Source: Otis tarda (lineage: Eukaryota > Chordata > Aves > Otidiformes > Otididae). Taken from it: a stretch of 64,000 nucleotides of DNA. The notes beneath the pieces were generated by a model, which was not told the DNA's origin, did no database searches, and worked only from the letters and a program-made list of their open reading frames with translations. The stretch spans positions 620,001-684,000 of the forward strand of contig JAPMTP010000045.1 of the NCBI GenBank assembly GCA_026413225.1, given 5' to 3'. A program made the position numbers and the translations under genes. Shown piece by piece: positions 20,851-32,013 of this stretch; the first letter of the stretch is position 1, and every line of letters starts with the position of its first letter.

Positions 20851-21972
20851 GGTTGAACTTCATGAGGTTGGCATGGGCCCACCTCTCCAGCCTGTCAAGG
20901 TCCCTCTGGATGGCATCCCTCCCTTCCAGCGTGTCGACGGCACCACACAGCTTGGTGTCATCGGCGAACTTGCTGAGGGTGCACTCTATCCCACTGTCCA
21001 TGTCGCCGACAAAGATGTTGAACAGGGCCGGGCCCAACACGGACCCCTGAGGGACGCCACTCGTGACCAGTCTCCACTTAGACATTGAGCCGTTGACCAC
21101 CACTCTCTGAGTGCGGCCATCCAGCCAACTCCTTATCCACCGAGTGGTCCATCCATCGAACCCATGCCTCTCTAGTTTAGAGAGAAGGATGTCATGCGGG
21201 ACAGTGTCAAAAGCTTTGCACAAGTCCAGGTAGACGATATCCGTTGCCCGTCCCTTGTCCACCGATGCTGTTACCCCGTCATAAAAGGCCACCAAATTGG
21301 TCAGGCACGATCTGCCCTTGGTGAAGCCATGTTGGCTGTCACCAACCACCTCCTTGCTCTCCATGTGCCTTAGCATGGTTTCCAGGAGAATCTGCTCCAT
21401 GACCTTGCCAGGCACAGAGGTGAGGCTGACCGGCCTGTAGTTGCCCGGGTCTTCCTTACTCCCCTTTTTAAAAATGGGGGTTATGTTCCCTCTCTTCCAG
21501 TCATCGGGGACCTCACCAGACCTCCACGATTTCTCAAATATGATGGCCAGTGGCTTGGCAACTTCATCCGCCAGTTCCTTCAGGACGCGCGGATGGATCT
21601 CATCAGGCCCCATGGACTTGTGCACCTTCAAGTTCCTTAGATGGTCCTGAACCTGCTCTTCGAGCACTGTGGGCGGTTCTTCATCCTCACAGTCCCTGCC
21701 TGTGCCTTCCACAGCTTGGGTGGGGAGACAAGAGCCCTTATCAGTGAAGACTGAGGAAAAAAAGTCGTTGAGTACCTCAGCCTTCTCCACATCCCGGGTA
21801 ACCACGACACCCGTTACCTTCCGGAGGGGGCCTACATTCTCCTTGGATTTTCTTTTGTCCCCTACATACCTGTAAAAACTTTTCTTGTTACTTTTTATAT
21901 CCCTGGCCAGATTCGATTCCATCAGGGCTTTAGCCTTCCTCACCCTATCTCTGGCCGCTCGCACAGCTCGCA
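20851..21972 (-). mobile_element. Internal CR1 fragment (both ends missing)
   Basis: Minus-strand CR1 reverse transcriptase with no stop across about 375 codons. It covers [59 protein letters not shown] and [10 protein letters not shown]. It stops abruptly at NLMKFN, well before the CR1 C-terminus and 3' octamers, and also lacks ORF1 and the endonuclease. Because the 3' end is missing, it cannot be a simple retrotransposed copy. It lies exactly between two ERV pol fragments of opposite coding strand. Confidence 0.9.
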
Positions 21973-24900
21973 ATTGGAAAATTGGATATTGAACCTTTTT
22001 CAGTGACAATAAGAAACCCAGAAATACCAGTGAGAATAAAACAATACCCCCTACCGATGGAAGGGAGACAGGGATTGAAACCTGAGATTCAAAGGTTAAT
22101 TGAAAAAGGAATATTAGAACCTTGCATGTCCCCTTTTAATACCCCCATCTTACCTGTAAAGAAACCTGATGGGACATACAGATTAGTGCATGATTTACGA
22201 GAAATTAACAAACGAACGGTTACCAGATTCCCTGTAGTGGCGAACCCTCATACACTTTTAAGCCAGCTGGGCCCCAATGATCAGTGGTATAGTGTAATTG
22301 ATTTAAAGGATGCCTTCTGGGCATGCCCCTTAAAGAAAGATTGCAGGGATTATTTTGCTTTTGAATGGGAAGATCCAGACACTTACAGAAAACAACAATT
22401 ACGGTGGACCGTTTTACCTCAAGGGTTCACCGAGTCGCCAAATTTGTTTGGACAGGCATTAGAACAAATATTGAGGGGGTACGAATTAGGTGGGGGGGTG
22501 ACCCTTGTCCAGTATGTGGACGATTTACTGTTGGCCGGCAGCGATGAGGAGGCAGTTAGGGAGGAGAGTATTAGGTTGTTAAATTTTTTAAGTTTACAGG
22601 GATTAAAGGTGTCGAAATCAAAGCTGCAATTTGTCGAAAAGGAAGTGAAATATTTAGGGCACAGATTGAGTAAAGGAACTAAGAAGTTAGACCCAGAAAG
22701 GATACAGGGCATATTATCATTGCCGGCTCCAAAAACTAAGAGACAGATCAGACAATTGCTGGGCCTTTTGGGATATTGTAGACAATGGATTGAAGGCTAT
22801 AGTAGGAAAGTAAAATTTTTATATGCTAAGATATCTAAGGATGGCCTATTAAAATGGTCTAAGGATGATGATGAACAATTGGAAGTTTTAAAAATGGATT
22901 TGGTAAACACTCCTGTTTTGAGTTTACCGGATGTCAAGAAACCATTTTATTTATTTATTAATGTTGATGAAGGAACAGCATATGGGGTGTTAGTGCAAGA
23001 ATGGGCAGGGAAGAAAAAGCCTGTTGGATACCTTTCTAAATTGTTAGATCCTGTAAGCAGAGGATGGCCTATCTGCCTACAAGCTATAGTGGCTGCGGCT
23101 CTGCTAGTGGAAGAGGCTCACAAAGTTACCTTTGGGGGAGAACTGAAAGTATTATCACCCCACAATATTAGAGGAATTTTACAACAGAAAGCTGAAAAGT
23201 GGATTACTGATGCCAGGCTCCTGAAGTACGAGGGTATCCTGATATGTTCACCTAAACTAGAACTTGAAGTTACTGGTTTACAGAATCCAGCACAATTTCT
23301 GTACGGGGAACCGTCAGAGGAAATAACTCATGATTGCCTGCACACTGTTGAAGAACAAGCCAAAATTAGACCAGATTTGGAGGAAGAAGAGCTAGAGGAT
23401 GGGGAAAAACTTTTTGTAGATGGATCTTCCCGGATAATAGAGGGGAAAAGAAAATCAGGATATGCGATAATTAATGGAAAAACATTTAAGGTAATAGAAT
23501 CAGGGCCCCTGAGTCCCAGTTGGTCGGCTCAAGCATGTGAGTTATACGCAGTTTTAAGAGCTTTACAATTATTAGAAGGAAAAATCGGCACCATCTATAC
23601 GGATTCCAAATATGCCTTTGGAATAGTGCATACATTTGGGAAAATTTGGGAAGAAAGAGGCTTAATAAATTCCCAGGGAAAGGGATTGGTTCATCAGGAG
23701 TTAATAATTGAAATTTTGCAGGCTTTACGGAGGCCGGTAGGAATAGCAGTGGTCCATTTAAAAGGGCATCAGCGGGGATTAACTCCACTGACAAGGGGAA
23801 ACAATCTAGCAGATCAAGAAGCAAAACGAGCGGCTTTAATGATCTTCAAGGAAAAGAAAGATAGAAAGTTTCCTTGCAAGGATTGTTGGAAGAGCACACT
23901 TCATTGTAGCTGTGCGAATCCTAATTATCAGTTTTGTTGTATGCATGGGGAAGAGTACCACCTGTACAGCTTCACTGTGCAGGAGAAAGACAAGTTAGTC
24001 CGAATGGGGGCAAGGGAAGTCAAATCTGGAGAATGGGAACTTCCTGATGGACGAGAGGTCATTTCAAAAACTATGGCTATAAGAATCATGCGCAAATACC
24101 ATGAAAACACCCACTGGGGGGTTCAAGCACTAGTAGATCAATTTGCCATAAAATATGCTTGCATTGGGGTATATAATATAGCAAAAAGAATAATTGGAGA
24201 TTGCCTAATTTGCCAAAAAGTGAACAAGCACCAATTAAGAGAAAGACCATTAGGGGGAAGAGATTTGGCTCACCGACCCTTCGCCAAAATTCAGATAGAC
24301 TTCACCGAACTACCGAAAGTAGGCAGGTATAGATATTTGTTGGTAATAATAGATCATTTAACACACTTTGTAGAAGCATTTCCAACAGCCAGGGCCACTG
24401 CCCAAACGGTGACAAAACTATTGCTTGAAAATGTGATACCTAGGTATGGCTCTATTGAAACTATTGACTCTGATAGGGGACCACATTTTGCTTCAAAAAT
24501 CATAAAAGACGTTTTTACTGCTTTGGGGACCAAGTGGGAATATCATACACCCTGGCACCCACAGAGTTCGGGAAAAATAGAGCGGGTAAACGGTGAGATA
24601 AAGAAACAGCTGACCAAATTAATGATGGAGACCAAATTATCTTGGGTAAAATGCCTTCCCTTAGTCTTATTAAATATTAGAATCCAACCTCGCACGGATG
24701 TGGGAATCTCCCCTTTTGAAATGTTATATGGAATGCCTTATGATTTGGAGGTTCCCCGAGATCATCCCCAGGTTGAAAATTTACAACTGAAACAGTACAT
24801 AATCCAACTCATGTCTATGAGGAAACAATTGCGAGATAAAGGCTTAGCAGTACAAAGGCCTCCGTTGGACATTGCAATACACAATATACAACCTGGAGAT

Positions 24901-25128
24901 AACGTTTTAATTAGGTCATGGAAGGAGTCCTCACTAACTCCCCGCTGGGAAGGGCCTTATCTTGTTTTACTCACTACAGAAACCGCCATCCGGACTGCTG
25001 AACGGGGGTGGACCCATGCCAGCCGGGTAAAAGGACCCATCTCCGAGGAGCAGTGGGAGAGCTCTGGAGACCCGAATACCTTGAAATTAAAACTGCGAAG
25101 AAAAAGACAGACTAATAAATTGAACTGA
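21973..25128 (+). CDS. ERV-C pol: reverse transcriptase, RNase H, integrase (5' truncated, open)
   Basis: Open frame of more than 1,050 codons, gammaretrovirus-like. Order: RT from near its N-terminus ([20 protein letters not shown]; catalytic YVDD at 22513-22524, residue about 178), RNase H with VDGSS near residue 477, the ELYAVL Glu and YTDSKYAFG, then integrase with an HHCC zinc site (HENTHWG...CLICQK), DD35E ([26 protein letters not shown]; 35 residues between the last Asp and Glu) and a C-terminal GPY-type motif (PRWEGPYLV). It ends in TGA. Gag, protease, the RT start and 5' LTR are absent; the frame begins directly at the CR1 junction. I saw no internal stop, which suggests a young or conserved copy. 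Confidence 0.92.
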   Translation: MGKLDIEPFSVTIRNPEIPVRIKQYPLPMEGRQGLKPEIQRLIEKGILEPCMSPFNTPILPVKKPDGTYRLVHDLREINKRTVTRFPVVANPHTLLSQLGPNDQWYSVIDLKDAFWACPLKKDCRDYFAFEWEDPDTYRKQQLRWTVLPQGFTESPNLFGQALEQILRGYELGGGVTLVQYVDDLLLAGSDEEAVREESIRLLNFLSLQGLKVSKSKLQFVEKEVKYLGHRLSKGTKKLDPERIQGILSLPAPKTKRQIRQLLGLLGYCRQWIEGYSRKVKFLYAKISKDGLLKWSKDDDEQLEVLKMDLVNTPVLSLPDVKKPFYLFINVDEGTAYGVLVQEWAGKKKPVGYLSKLLDPVSRGWPICLQAIVAAALLVEEAHKVTFGGELKVLSPHNIRGILQQKAEKWITDARLLKYEGILICSPKLELEVTGLQNPAQFLYGEPSEEITHDCLHTVEEQAKIRPDLEEEELEDGEKLFVDGSSRIIEGKRKSGYAIINGKTFKVIESGPLSPSWSAQACELYAVLRALQLLEGKIGTIYTDSKYAFGIVHTFGKIWEERGLINSQGKGLVHQELIIEILQALRRPVGIAVVHLKGHQRGLTPLTRGNNLADQEAKRAALMIFKEKKDRKFPCKDCWKSTLHCSCANPNYQFCCMHGEEYHLYSFTVQEKDKLVRMGAREVKSGEWELPDGREVISKTMAIRIMRKYHENTHWGVQALVDQFAIKYACIGVYNIAKRIIGDCLICQKVNKHQLRERPLGGRDLAHRPFAKIQIDFTELPKVGRYRYLLVIIDHLTHFVEAFPTARATAQTVTKLLLENVIPRYGSIETIDSDRGPHFASKIIKDVFTALGTKWEYHTPWHPQSSGKIERVNGEIKKQLTKLMMETKLSWVKCLPLVLLNIRIQPRTDVGISPFEMLYGMPYDLEVPRDHPQVENLQLKQYIIQLMSMRKQLRDKGLAVQRPPLDIAIHNIQPGDNVLIRSWKESSLTPRWEGPYLVLLTTETAIRTAERGWTHASRVKGPISEEQWESSGDPNTLKLKLRRKRQTNKLN

Positions 25129-25689
25129 GCAATGAACATGTATCGGTAAGGCGGAGACACTTCGCTTGTTAACCTTTTTTTTACAGAAGAACCACACTTG
25201 GAGACCTGGAAAATACATGGACACGTAAGGACTATATTGAAACCAGAATTGTGGCTGTAATTGTAATTATCATTATATATATGATCCTTTAAGGAAAGTG
25301 ATGTGTCACATAGTTCATATTAATTGTAGTAATAAGTTTGGTAGTAGCAGGGAGGGAACTTACATATCTTTGGAAGTGCCGAAAACAGGAGTAGCCTCGT
25401 TTAAAAATAAAATACCAAAGTTTAAAAATAAAATAGTTTAAAAATAGTTTAAAAATAAAAGTTTAAATATAAAATACCAAAGTGCTACTCCCAGGAGAAT
25501 CAGGAGCCGAACAGAAAATAAATAAGTGAAGGCCGATTCACTATCACATTTCTCCTGAAGATTGTCCTTGCCACCAAGAAGATGACATTCCTCGTAGCTC
25601 GAAGCAACTGAGTTGACGAGCGAGGTGGAGGGACAAGGTGCTGTGGAGAACTGACCCCTGTCACTGCAGATGATTTAAAGGCCCTCCAA
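25129..25689 (+). other. ERV-C pol-env spacer
   Basis: This 560-bp non-coding stretch separates pol from env; in typical gammaretroviruses the two overlap. It holds A/T-rich tandem motifs (25399-25482, units like gtttaaaaataaaata) and a likely env splice acceptor, cactgcag, at 25668-25675. Confidence 0.65.
25399..25482 (+). repeat. A/T-rich short tandem repeat in ERV-C
   Basis: About seven imperfect copies of a gtttaaaaataaaa-type unit, two of them with the extension taccaaag, between pol and env. Confidence 0.7.
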
Positions 25690-27684
25690 GTGAAAAGGCC
25701 CCGAGGTTCCAAATGGGAAAAAGGCACTAGTCAAACTGGCTTAAAACAAAATCGGAGGCTTCACCCTTTTCGGTACGTCCTGACTATTCTGTTTTTAATG
25801 TTACCACAAACATGGGGGAAACTGAGCCACCAAGCTCATCAGCCATTCGAATGGACACTGCATCAAGTGGGCAATGATGATGATAAAGTCATACAAACTA
25901 TAATAACTCCAGGGGCCCCTACCTTTAAGACCACTCTGTGTCAGTTAGCGCCAGTAGATGGAGCGTGTAAAAATGAAGGTACACCATTTTATCTATGCCC
26001 GAGCTCTAACCCTGGGAGATCGTATTGTAACCAACCAGGACAACATTTTTGCGCATACTGGGGTTGTGAAACAATTGCTAACCGGTGGATTCCAGAGCCT
26101 GGAAAAGATCCCTTCTTGAAGGTATCTTGGGCCCCTTATGGATGTAAGCCGCAAGTGGTACGTACACTGGATAGAAGTGGGTCCGTCAGTATCGCAAAGT
26201 GGAGCTGCAACTACTGGCACTTGAATGTGACCCGACCTCAGGACCCTAGCTGGCTAGTAGGAAGAACTTGGGGAGTTCGTTATTATAAGGAACTAGGGCA
26301 AGATAGAGGTGGGCTAATACACATTAAGAAGAAACCTGCCTCGAATGATCCACTGCCAGTAGGCCCCAACCAGGTCCTGGCTGATGATCTGGCTAAGAAA
26401 ACAGGCCCCGACCAGACATTGACTGATAGTTTGGTCAAGGAAACAGAGGGTGATGTAACGAGAGTTATTGTAATGAATAGTACCCAAGCCATCCAAACCC
26501 CTGATGAAAACTCTGGGGATAACCCTCTTTGGAAACTGATGCAAGCCACTTACCTGGTATTAAACCACACAAACCCAAATATGACCCAACATTGCTGGTT
26601 GTGTTACGATACTAGACCTCCCTTCTATGAGGCAATAGGCATCCACTCCAAGGCGAAAAGGGTAAATGGTTCAAACCCAATACAATGTTTATGGGATTCT
26701 GAAGGTCGAAAACCAGGCCTGACGATGCAACATGTATCGGGACAAGGGAGATGTATTGGGAATGTACCCCCAGAGAAAAATAAATTATGCAAGATAAGAG
26801 CTTCCCTGAAAGGGAAGCCCCCTGCTGATTGGCTAATACCAGCCCGTAACACCAAATGGATCTGCTCCAAAACTGGAATCACTCCCTGTTTATCTCTTAA
26901 ATTGTTCAACGAATATGAGGAATATTGCATCCAAGTGATGATAATCCCCCGGATCATATACCACCCTGAGGAATTTGTGCATAATAACCAGAATACCCAG
27001 AGTCACCACTTACAGAAACGAGAACCATTTACCTTTACGGCTTTGACAATAGCCACTTTGATAGCTGTAGGAGCGACAGGCGCGGGCACAGGAATAACAT
27101 CATTGGTCCAACAAAATCAGAAATTTCAATCACTTAGAATAGCAGTAGACGAAGACTTGGTAAGAATTGAACAATCAATAACTGCCTTGGAAAAATCTGT
27201 TAGATCATTATCAGAGGTGGTGCTACAAAACCGAAGGGGGTTAGATTTAATGTTTCTACAACAAGGTGGGCTATGTGCTGCCTTGGGAGAACAATGTTGT
27301 GTATATGCTGATCACACAGGGATTGTAAGGGATACTATGACAAAACTTCGGGAAGGCCTAGAAAAACGAAAACGAGAACAAGAAACGCAACAAAGCTGGT
27401 ACGAGTCCTGGTTTAACCACTCTCCTTGGCTTACCACATTACTATCTACCATTGCAGGACCCTTGATTATATTGATACTGGTATTAACTTTTGGACCCTG
27501 TATATTCAATAGAGTAGTTACAATTGTAAAAAACAGATTAGAAGCAGCTCATTTGATGCTTATGAGAGCCAAGCATGAACCTCTGGGAGGAATACCGGAG
27601 GTGGAGGAGACCCTCATTTTGAGTCAGCAGGTGCTTAAGCGATTTGATGAACAAAATAGTGAAAAGAAAAAGGGGGGATTGTAA
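25690..27684 (+). CDS. ERV-C env glycoprotein, long open frame without upstream ATG
   Basis: Open frame of about 664 codons. It has a hydrophobic leader (YVLTILFLMLPQTWG), SU with several N-glycosylation sites, and the SU motif CWLC at about 26593-26604. A basic cleavage-type site, LQKR, precedes a fusion-peptide-like AIATLIAVGATGAG-type stretch. TM follows, with LQNRRGLDLMFLQQGG and a complete CX6CC (CAALGEQCC), a membrane span near 27440-27510 and a tail. This is the covalent gamma-type Env layout. No ATG precedes the leader in this frame: the frame opens after a stop near 25660, and the first Met is inside the leader (about 25798). The start may come from a spliced upstream leader or be lost. 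It is not tested whether this env is expressed. Confidence 0.88.
   Translation: MKRPRGSKWEKGTSQTGLKQNRRLHPFRYVLTILFLMLPQTWGKLSHQAHQPFEWTLHQVGNDDDKVIQTIITPGAPTFKTTLCQLAPVDGACKNEGTPFYLCPSSNPGRSYCNQPGQHFCAYWGCETIANRWIPEPGKDPFLKVSWAPYGCKPQVVRTLDRSGSVSIAKWSCNYWHLNVTRPQDPSWLVGRTWGVRYYKELGQDRGGLIHIKKKPASNDPLPVGPNQVLADDLAKKTGPDQTLTDSLVKETEGDVTRVIVMNSTQAIQTPDENSGDNPLWKLMQATYLVLNHTNPNMTQHCWLCYDTRPPFYEAIGIHSKAKRVNGSNPIQCLWDSEGRKPGLTMQHVSGQGRCIGNVPPEKNKLCKIRASLKGKPPADWLIPARNTKWICSKTGITPCLSLKLFNEYEEYCIQVMIIPRIIYHPEEFVHNNQNTQSHHLQKREPFTFTALTIATLIAVGATGAGTGITSLVQQNQKFQSLRIAVDEDLVRIEQSITALEKSVRSLSEVVLQNRRGLDLMFLQQGGLCAALGEQCCVYADHTGIVRDTMTKLREGLEKRKREQETQQSWYESWFNHSPWLTTLLSTIAGPLIILILVLTFGPCIFNRVVTIVKNRLEAAHLMLMRAKHEPLGGIPEVEETLILSQQVLKRFDEQNSEKKKGGL
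27662..27679 (+). promoter_or_regulatory. ERV-C polypurine tract
   Basis: A run of purines (aaaagaaaaaggggggat) lies immediately 5' of the LTR TG, inside the last env codons. This is the plus-strand primer position of retroviruses. Confidence 0.8.
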
Positions 27685-28464
27685 TAAACTGTGAGCTGTT
27701 TGTTCATCAAACCTTGTCAGAACAATGGAGAGTTATATGAAATACACAAAGTCGGCCACAAGAAAGTTACATTAAATACACAAGGTCAGCCACAGGCACC
27801 TGGCTATGTAAAAACGGCATGCAGGACTGCGAAAGGAGGGGGGGGCGGCTCATGAAGGGTATAAAACCAGTAACTTTCTAACCATATAGTTTGAAGAAGC
27901 AATTAGTGGGAGGGGGAAGTCTGTTTTGGAGCAAGAAACAGTCTCACATTATCTCGAGGGAGTGAGGGAGTGATTAAAAGGAGCAAGGATTCGAAAACAG
28001 GATGGCACCCATCACATAAATCTCCTTGTTCAAGAAGGACACGAATCGGCTCAGACTGATAAGGACACTGCCAACTTGTGGGAACAGCACATTCCAGGCA
28101 AAGGTGAGAAGTACACCGTGAAGAAGACCTACGGCCTTCCTCCCAAAAGACCCCCGAAGACCCTCGCCCACAATTCCTGGGAGAATTTGCGCAAGCGCAA
28201 AGGACTGATAAGCTAATTAACATACGAAGCGAGAGTAGGTGGGTTTAGGTAATGAATATGTATAAGGGTCAACGAAATATTTATTGTTTTTACTGTATAA
28301 GAATAGGGCGGTTTGCTATCTTGGTGCGCGCCGTTGGCGGAGCAGGAGACTCCCCGGCCGCCCAGCGCTGTTTTGCTTACTGGTCGCTTGCTTTAATAAA
28401 CCAAATTTTTAATTGGCCAATCTCTGTCAGTTAATTGGAAAAAGAGGGCAGATAAACTATAACA
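27680..28464 (+). mobile_element. ERV-C 3' LTR
   Basis: A 785-bp LTR beginning TGTAATAAAC at the env stop and ending ...ATAACA. Possible TATA boxes are TATAAAA at 27860 and tataagg near 28259; AATAAA is at 28395-28400. There is no matching 5' LTR in the window, because the 5' half of this provirus is replaced by the CR1 and integrase fragments. The right flank gttcccag is ERV-B LTR sequence, so ERV-C had integrated inside an ERV-B LTR. Confidence 0.82.
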
Positions 28465-28465
28465 G

Positions 28466-28813
28466 TTCCCAGTGTCCTTGGTTGTTCCACCCCAGCAGTT
28501 GCTTCTAAACCCCTGAAGCCCCCTTCTCTTGGTTTCACTCGTGTGTCTGTGCTCCCTCAGGATGTTCCCATCGGACTCATCCCAGCACCTGCTGGGGCAT
28601 TCTGAAAGTGCCTTGTTATGGTAAATTTCTGACTCTGCTGTTCTTTCTCTCGAGGTTAGTAGTTTGTACTTTTGCACAAGAATTAAATTGTTCTGCAGGG
28701 TTCCTGCTAGGCTATACAAAAACTACTGGTTTATTATAAAGCTACTTGTTTTATTACTTAATATTTTTATTATTATTCTGATTAGTCCTTTATTCTTCTA
28801 GCTCTCCTCTTCA
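28466..28813 (-). mobile_element. ERV-B LTR, copy 2, truncated
   Basis: The first 348 bp of the ERV-B LTR (minus orientation, ending ctcttca at 28813). The rest is absent because sequence to the left is the ERV-C LTR. Confidence 0.85.
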
Positions 28814-28857
28814 ACTCCCCCCCTTTTTAAAGATCATTGCAAATTCTTTTGCAAAAT

Positions 28858-29671
28858 TTAGAGAATCCCATTGGTTTTAATGGTCCTTTTAAAATCCTTG
28901 CCTGATTCTACTCGATATTTAAGTTTATGTGATTTCCGTTCTTCGTAACTCCCTGTGGCCCTTTCACAGCACCAGGAAGCACATTGAATTAGACTGCAAG
29001 TAAGGAAAATGAGCAAACCAAGCAACGTAGCAGCCGTAAATAATTGTTCCACCCGTGTGAGACTGGGAAGCCGAGAAGTAAGTTTGTTCCACACATCTTC
29101 AAAGCCCCGTGAAGTATCATCCTTGGTGACCTCACGTAAGCTTTTAGTCTGCTCCCGAATCTCTTTTAGATCTGTGGAGATCCTACCACTCTGATCTAGA
29201 TACATACAACAGCTTGTGTTAATGACTGTGCCAACTCCCCCTTGCGAGGCCAAAAATAGATCCAGGGCCATCCGATTCTGTAAAACTACTTTTGACAAGC
29301 TGGATACTTCAGTTTGCAGCCCTTGTAGAGCATCAATAGTTTTGTTTTCAATATTTTCCATCCTCCTCGATAGCAGCTGCACGGTTATCTCTGGCAGTTT
29401 TTGACAACAGGGCTGAGCCGTGGCACCTCCGCGCCACTCTGTCCGCCATCTCAAGGGTGTTGTACATTTTGTTGTTAGGCCAGAGTCGGCCTTGTCCATA
29501 ACAGTTCCGTTCTGTTCCCCGGAAAAAAACAACTGCATCTCAGGCAGGCTGCTGGCAGCAACTCATGTCCAGTTGTGAGCCTAACTTTTAGGCCAGATCA
29601 AGTCCACAGTCCACCTGGAAGTCCTCGATGACAAGGCTGAGACAATACTGATTTTCTGACCGACCCTTACA
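28858..29671 (-). pseudogene. ERV-B env TM remnant, copy 2 (longest open copy)
   Basis: Minus-strand open frame of 226 codons (28858-29538) followed by the same non-open leader sequence as copy 1, up to gacccttaca (29671). It shows the same TM layout: heptads, LQNRMALDLFLASQGGVG, TVINTSCC with the first Cys of CX6CC missing, a membrane span followed by CASWCC (likely palmitoylation-type cysteines), and a basic tail. Unlike copy 1, it does not have the hairpin frameshift. SU is largely absent, so it cannot be a full envelope. Confidence 0.8.
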
Positions 29672-29873
29672 CCACCCCGTGGGTCAACATTGTCGTCAGG
29701 ACCGCATGGTGGTAGCATAACCCTCAAAGGGAGACAGGAAAGAAAAGAGAGGGAAAGAGAAAAGTAACAGCAGTGTAATTACCATACCATTTGCAAAAGG
29801 TTAAATTGTTTCTCTAACATACACTAAAAATCTTCTAATTCTGTAGAATTTTCCTCTAGGCAATCTGCTTGCA
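29672..29873. other. Unassigned DNA between two env remnants
   Basis: Short non-coding stretch with a purine-rich tract (29728-29768). It could be the 3' untranslated end of the minus-strand env element, but no LTR is recognisable. Confidence 0.4.
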
Positions 29874-31997
29874 TTAGCAGATTTTGGAATATCTGGAGGT
29901 TGGAACATTTAGCAGACTGTGTGCATTAAGTACCGAAGTCAAATGTGTCAACTGATTCATCATTTTCCAAATGTTGACATACAGTATTGCTGATAAAACC
30001 AAACTTATTAAGACCAGTATTAAGAGAACAACAATGGGGTGACACGATTTGTTCAAGATGCCTGTAGCAGAAGGTGACCACCCAAAAACTGTGTCCCACC
30101 ATCTATGTTCTGCATCCTTTTCTACCCTTTCCAAAACATGGTGTATTTCTTCCGCATCATGACGAACCGTTACTAAGGTTTTTTGTGCGTTTTCCCTGAT
30201 CTTTCCCAGGATCTTGATCAAATCCTGGTGCTGTAATAATTTCTTTACCAGAGTGAGATTCATTCCAATTGGTGCAGGTAGCAGGTCCAGGTAGCAGTTC
30301 GTGAATCAGTGTGTAATTAGATTGCAGGAGCTTGTGAGAGGTCACCGGTGCGAAGTAAGAAAAGTCACATCCAGTGATTTTAGTAAAATTACAAACACAA
30401 AAATGTGAGTGGTTCCTAGTATCTACAACTGCATCACCTACAGCTATGGAATCGCAACCAGTCCGCAAGCACGCACAACCTTTGCCAATATAGACAAGTA
30501 TTGTTTCAGGGTTTTCGTCAGGACGAATCTCGAAATGGCAAATGTTTGTTCAGTGTCAAGACAAATGTCTTGGGCTCTGATGGTATTGCTTTCACAAATG
30601 AATCCTTGTTGTTCCCGCGCAATACGTGCCTCAGCATCAATAGTTTGCCACTTATCTCCGTTTTTCCGGGCCCACGCTCTGTGCTCTAGAGGATGGAGTA
30701 CAGTTCCGTTGTGGTTCGGTCCTAGCGCAATGATTGGGTATATTGTATCTCCCGAAGCATTGTGTATTGCTAACGCAAAAGCTGTGGCCACGCTGTTGAT
30801 GGGGTTATAGGTAAAATTAACCAGACACCACCAGGACTGGAATTTCCTTTCGAAGTCAGAGGCACTGTCCCAAACTATTTCAGTGGGGAAAGTGCCTTCT
30901 TCACCTTCTCTTACAATTGATGCGGCTGCTGATTGCATCCACAGTTTGGCCTGGATACAACTGAGAGCCAGGGAGAGGTTGTTTTGGACCACACCGAGCG
31001 CATCTATAACCAATTTGTGGTCTTTTTCATACACCTGCTCCCGTTTTGGTAATATATTCGACAACATCCAGCGATTAGTTCCCAAAGCCAATAGGGAAGA
31101 TCGTAAAGGACGTTGCAATTTAGTCAGGTCACTAGTTGTGGTAGCCAATTTGTTCATCAATGCCTCTGAATCGATACCATTTAGAACTCCCAATCCTGTT
31201 CCCAGAACACCAGTTAGGTCCCTCTTTGTTCATTTCTCGGAAGGGGTCTGTTTTTGCAGCCAGGTTGTCCATCCCTCATAAGAGGTTTTTAGGAAAGGTG
31301 AACAAGCCGGCTGAATTTCTGAAGCATTATTTTGCATTGACAATTCAACTTGTTTGAGGGACCATGATGGATTGAGTAACATCTGCTGCTGGCCCATAGT
31401 TCTGATTACATATGGTCCAATTCCGAAAATTTTCAGGTTCAGTTGTAGGTGGTGCTGTGTTTGTTGTCATGTTGGGGCTGAGAGTAGTAGCAGTTGTTGG
31501 CTCAATAATGGCCATTTTAAATTTAAAGGTGAGTGCTACGTCACCTTTCTGGGTATTCCAGAGACAGATTGCAAAGACAGGTTGGGTTAGTGTAAAATTA
31601 CTCCAGCATTCCAATTTTTCCTTTTCAAGGGCACAGAGACTCTTTGTGAGTACCCAATCATTAGTTCTTCTTACAGTAATTTGGGCGGCTTTTTCATGGA
31701 TAGATCCATTGGCCATTCGGCGACCTATCTGAATTTTTTCTCCAGTTGTTCCCATCAAGAGGGGAGCCCTGCTGTCTCCGTCCCAGCCCCACTCGTGCTC
31801 TGAGTACGCTTCCGTTTCATGCTTAACCACAGTGGCCAAGTTTAAGGCCGACCGTGTAAAGGTGGTCCCATGCTTCCTGTAAACCTCAGGCAGGCGTGAG
31901 ACCATGGCCATTCGGTGTTCTTTTGGTTACAGGTTAGTGGTAAGATGCAGAAAAATATTATAAGCCCAATCATAAATCCAATTAAACAATTGGTCAT
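29874..31997 (-). pseudogene. Broken env of a different retrovirus, with long TM subunit
   Basis: Read on the minus strand from 31997. A hydrophobic signal-like start (IGFMIGLIIFFCILPLTC) leads into a SU of about 230 residues with several N-X-S/T sites (to about 31345). A stop follows, then a basic site and a glycine-rich fusion-like segment (GVLGTGLGVLNGID) near 31200. TM is about 440 residues, with an N-terminal helix, a Cys-rich middle (30330-30480), a second helix, a Trp-rich juxtamembrane motif (HRWWDTVFGWSPSATG) and a membrane span (VVLLILVLISLVLSAILYV), ending at 29874. At least three frame breaks or stops disrupt it. The gamma-type CX6CC/ISD pattern is not evident. The long TM resembles spuma-, loki- or epsilon-type envelopes in plan only. 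No matching pol or LTR is seen. Confidence 0.7.
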
Positions 31998-32013
31998 TTT
32001 TAGAATTTATGTA

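Noticed and set aside
20834-22009. Possible independent CR1 protein gene
   Set aside because: It lacks both ends of CR1; the extra residues at each end are ERV sequence read in antisense.
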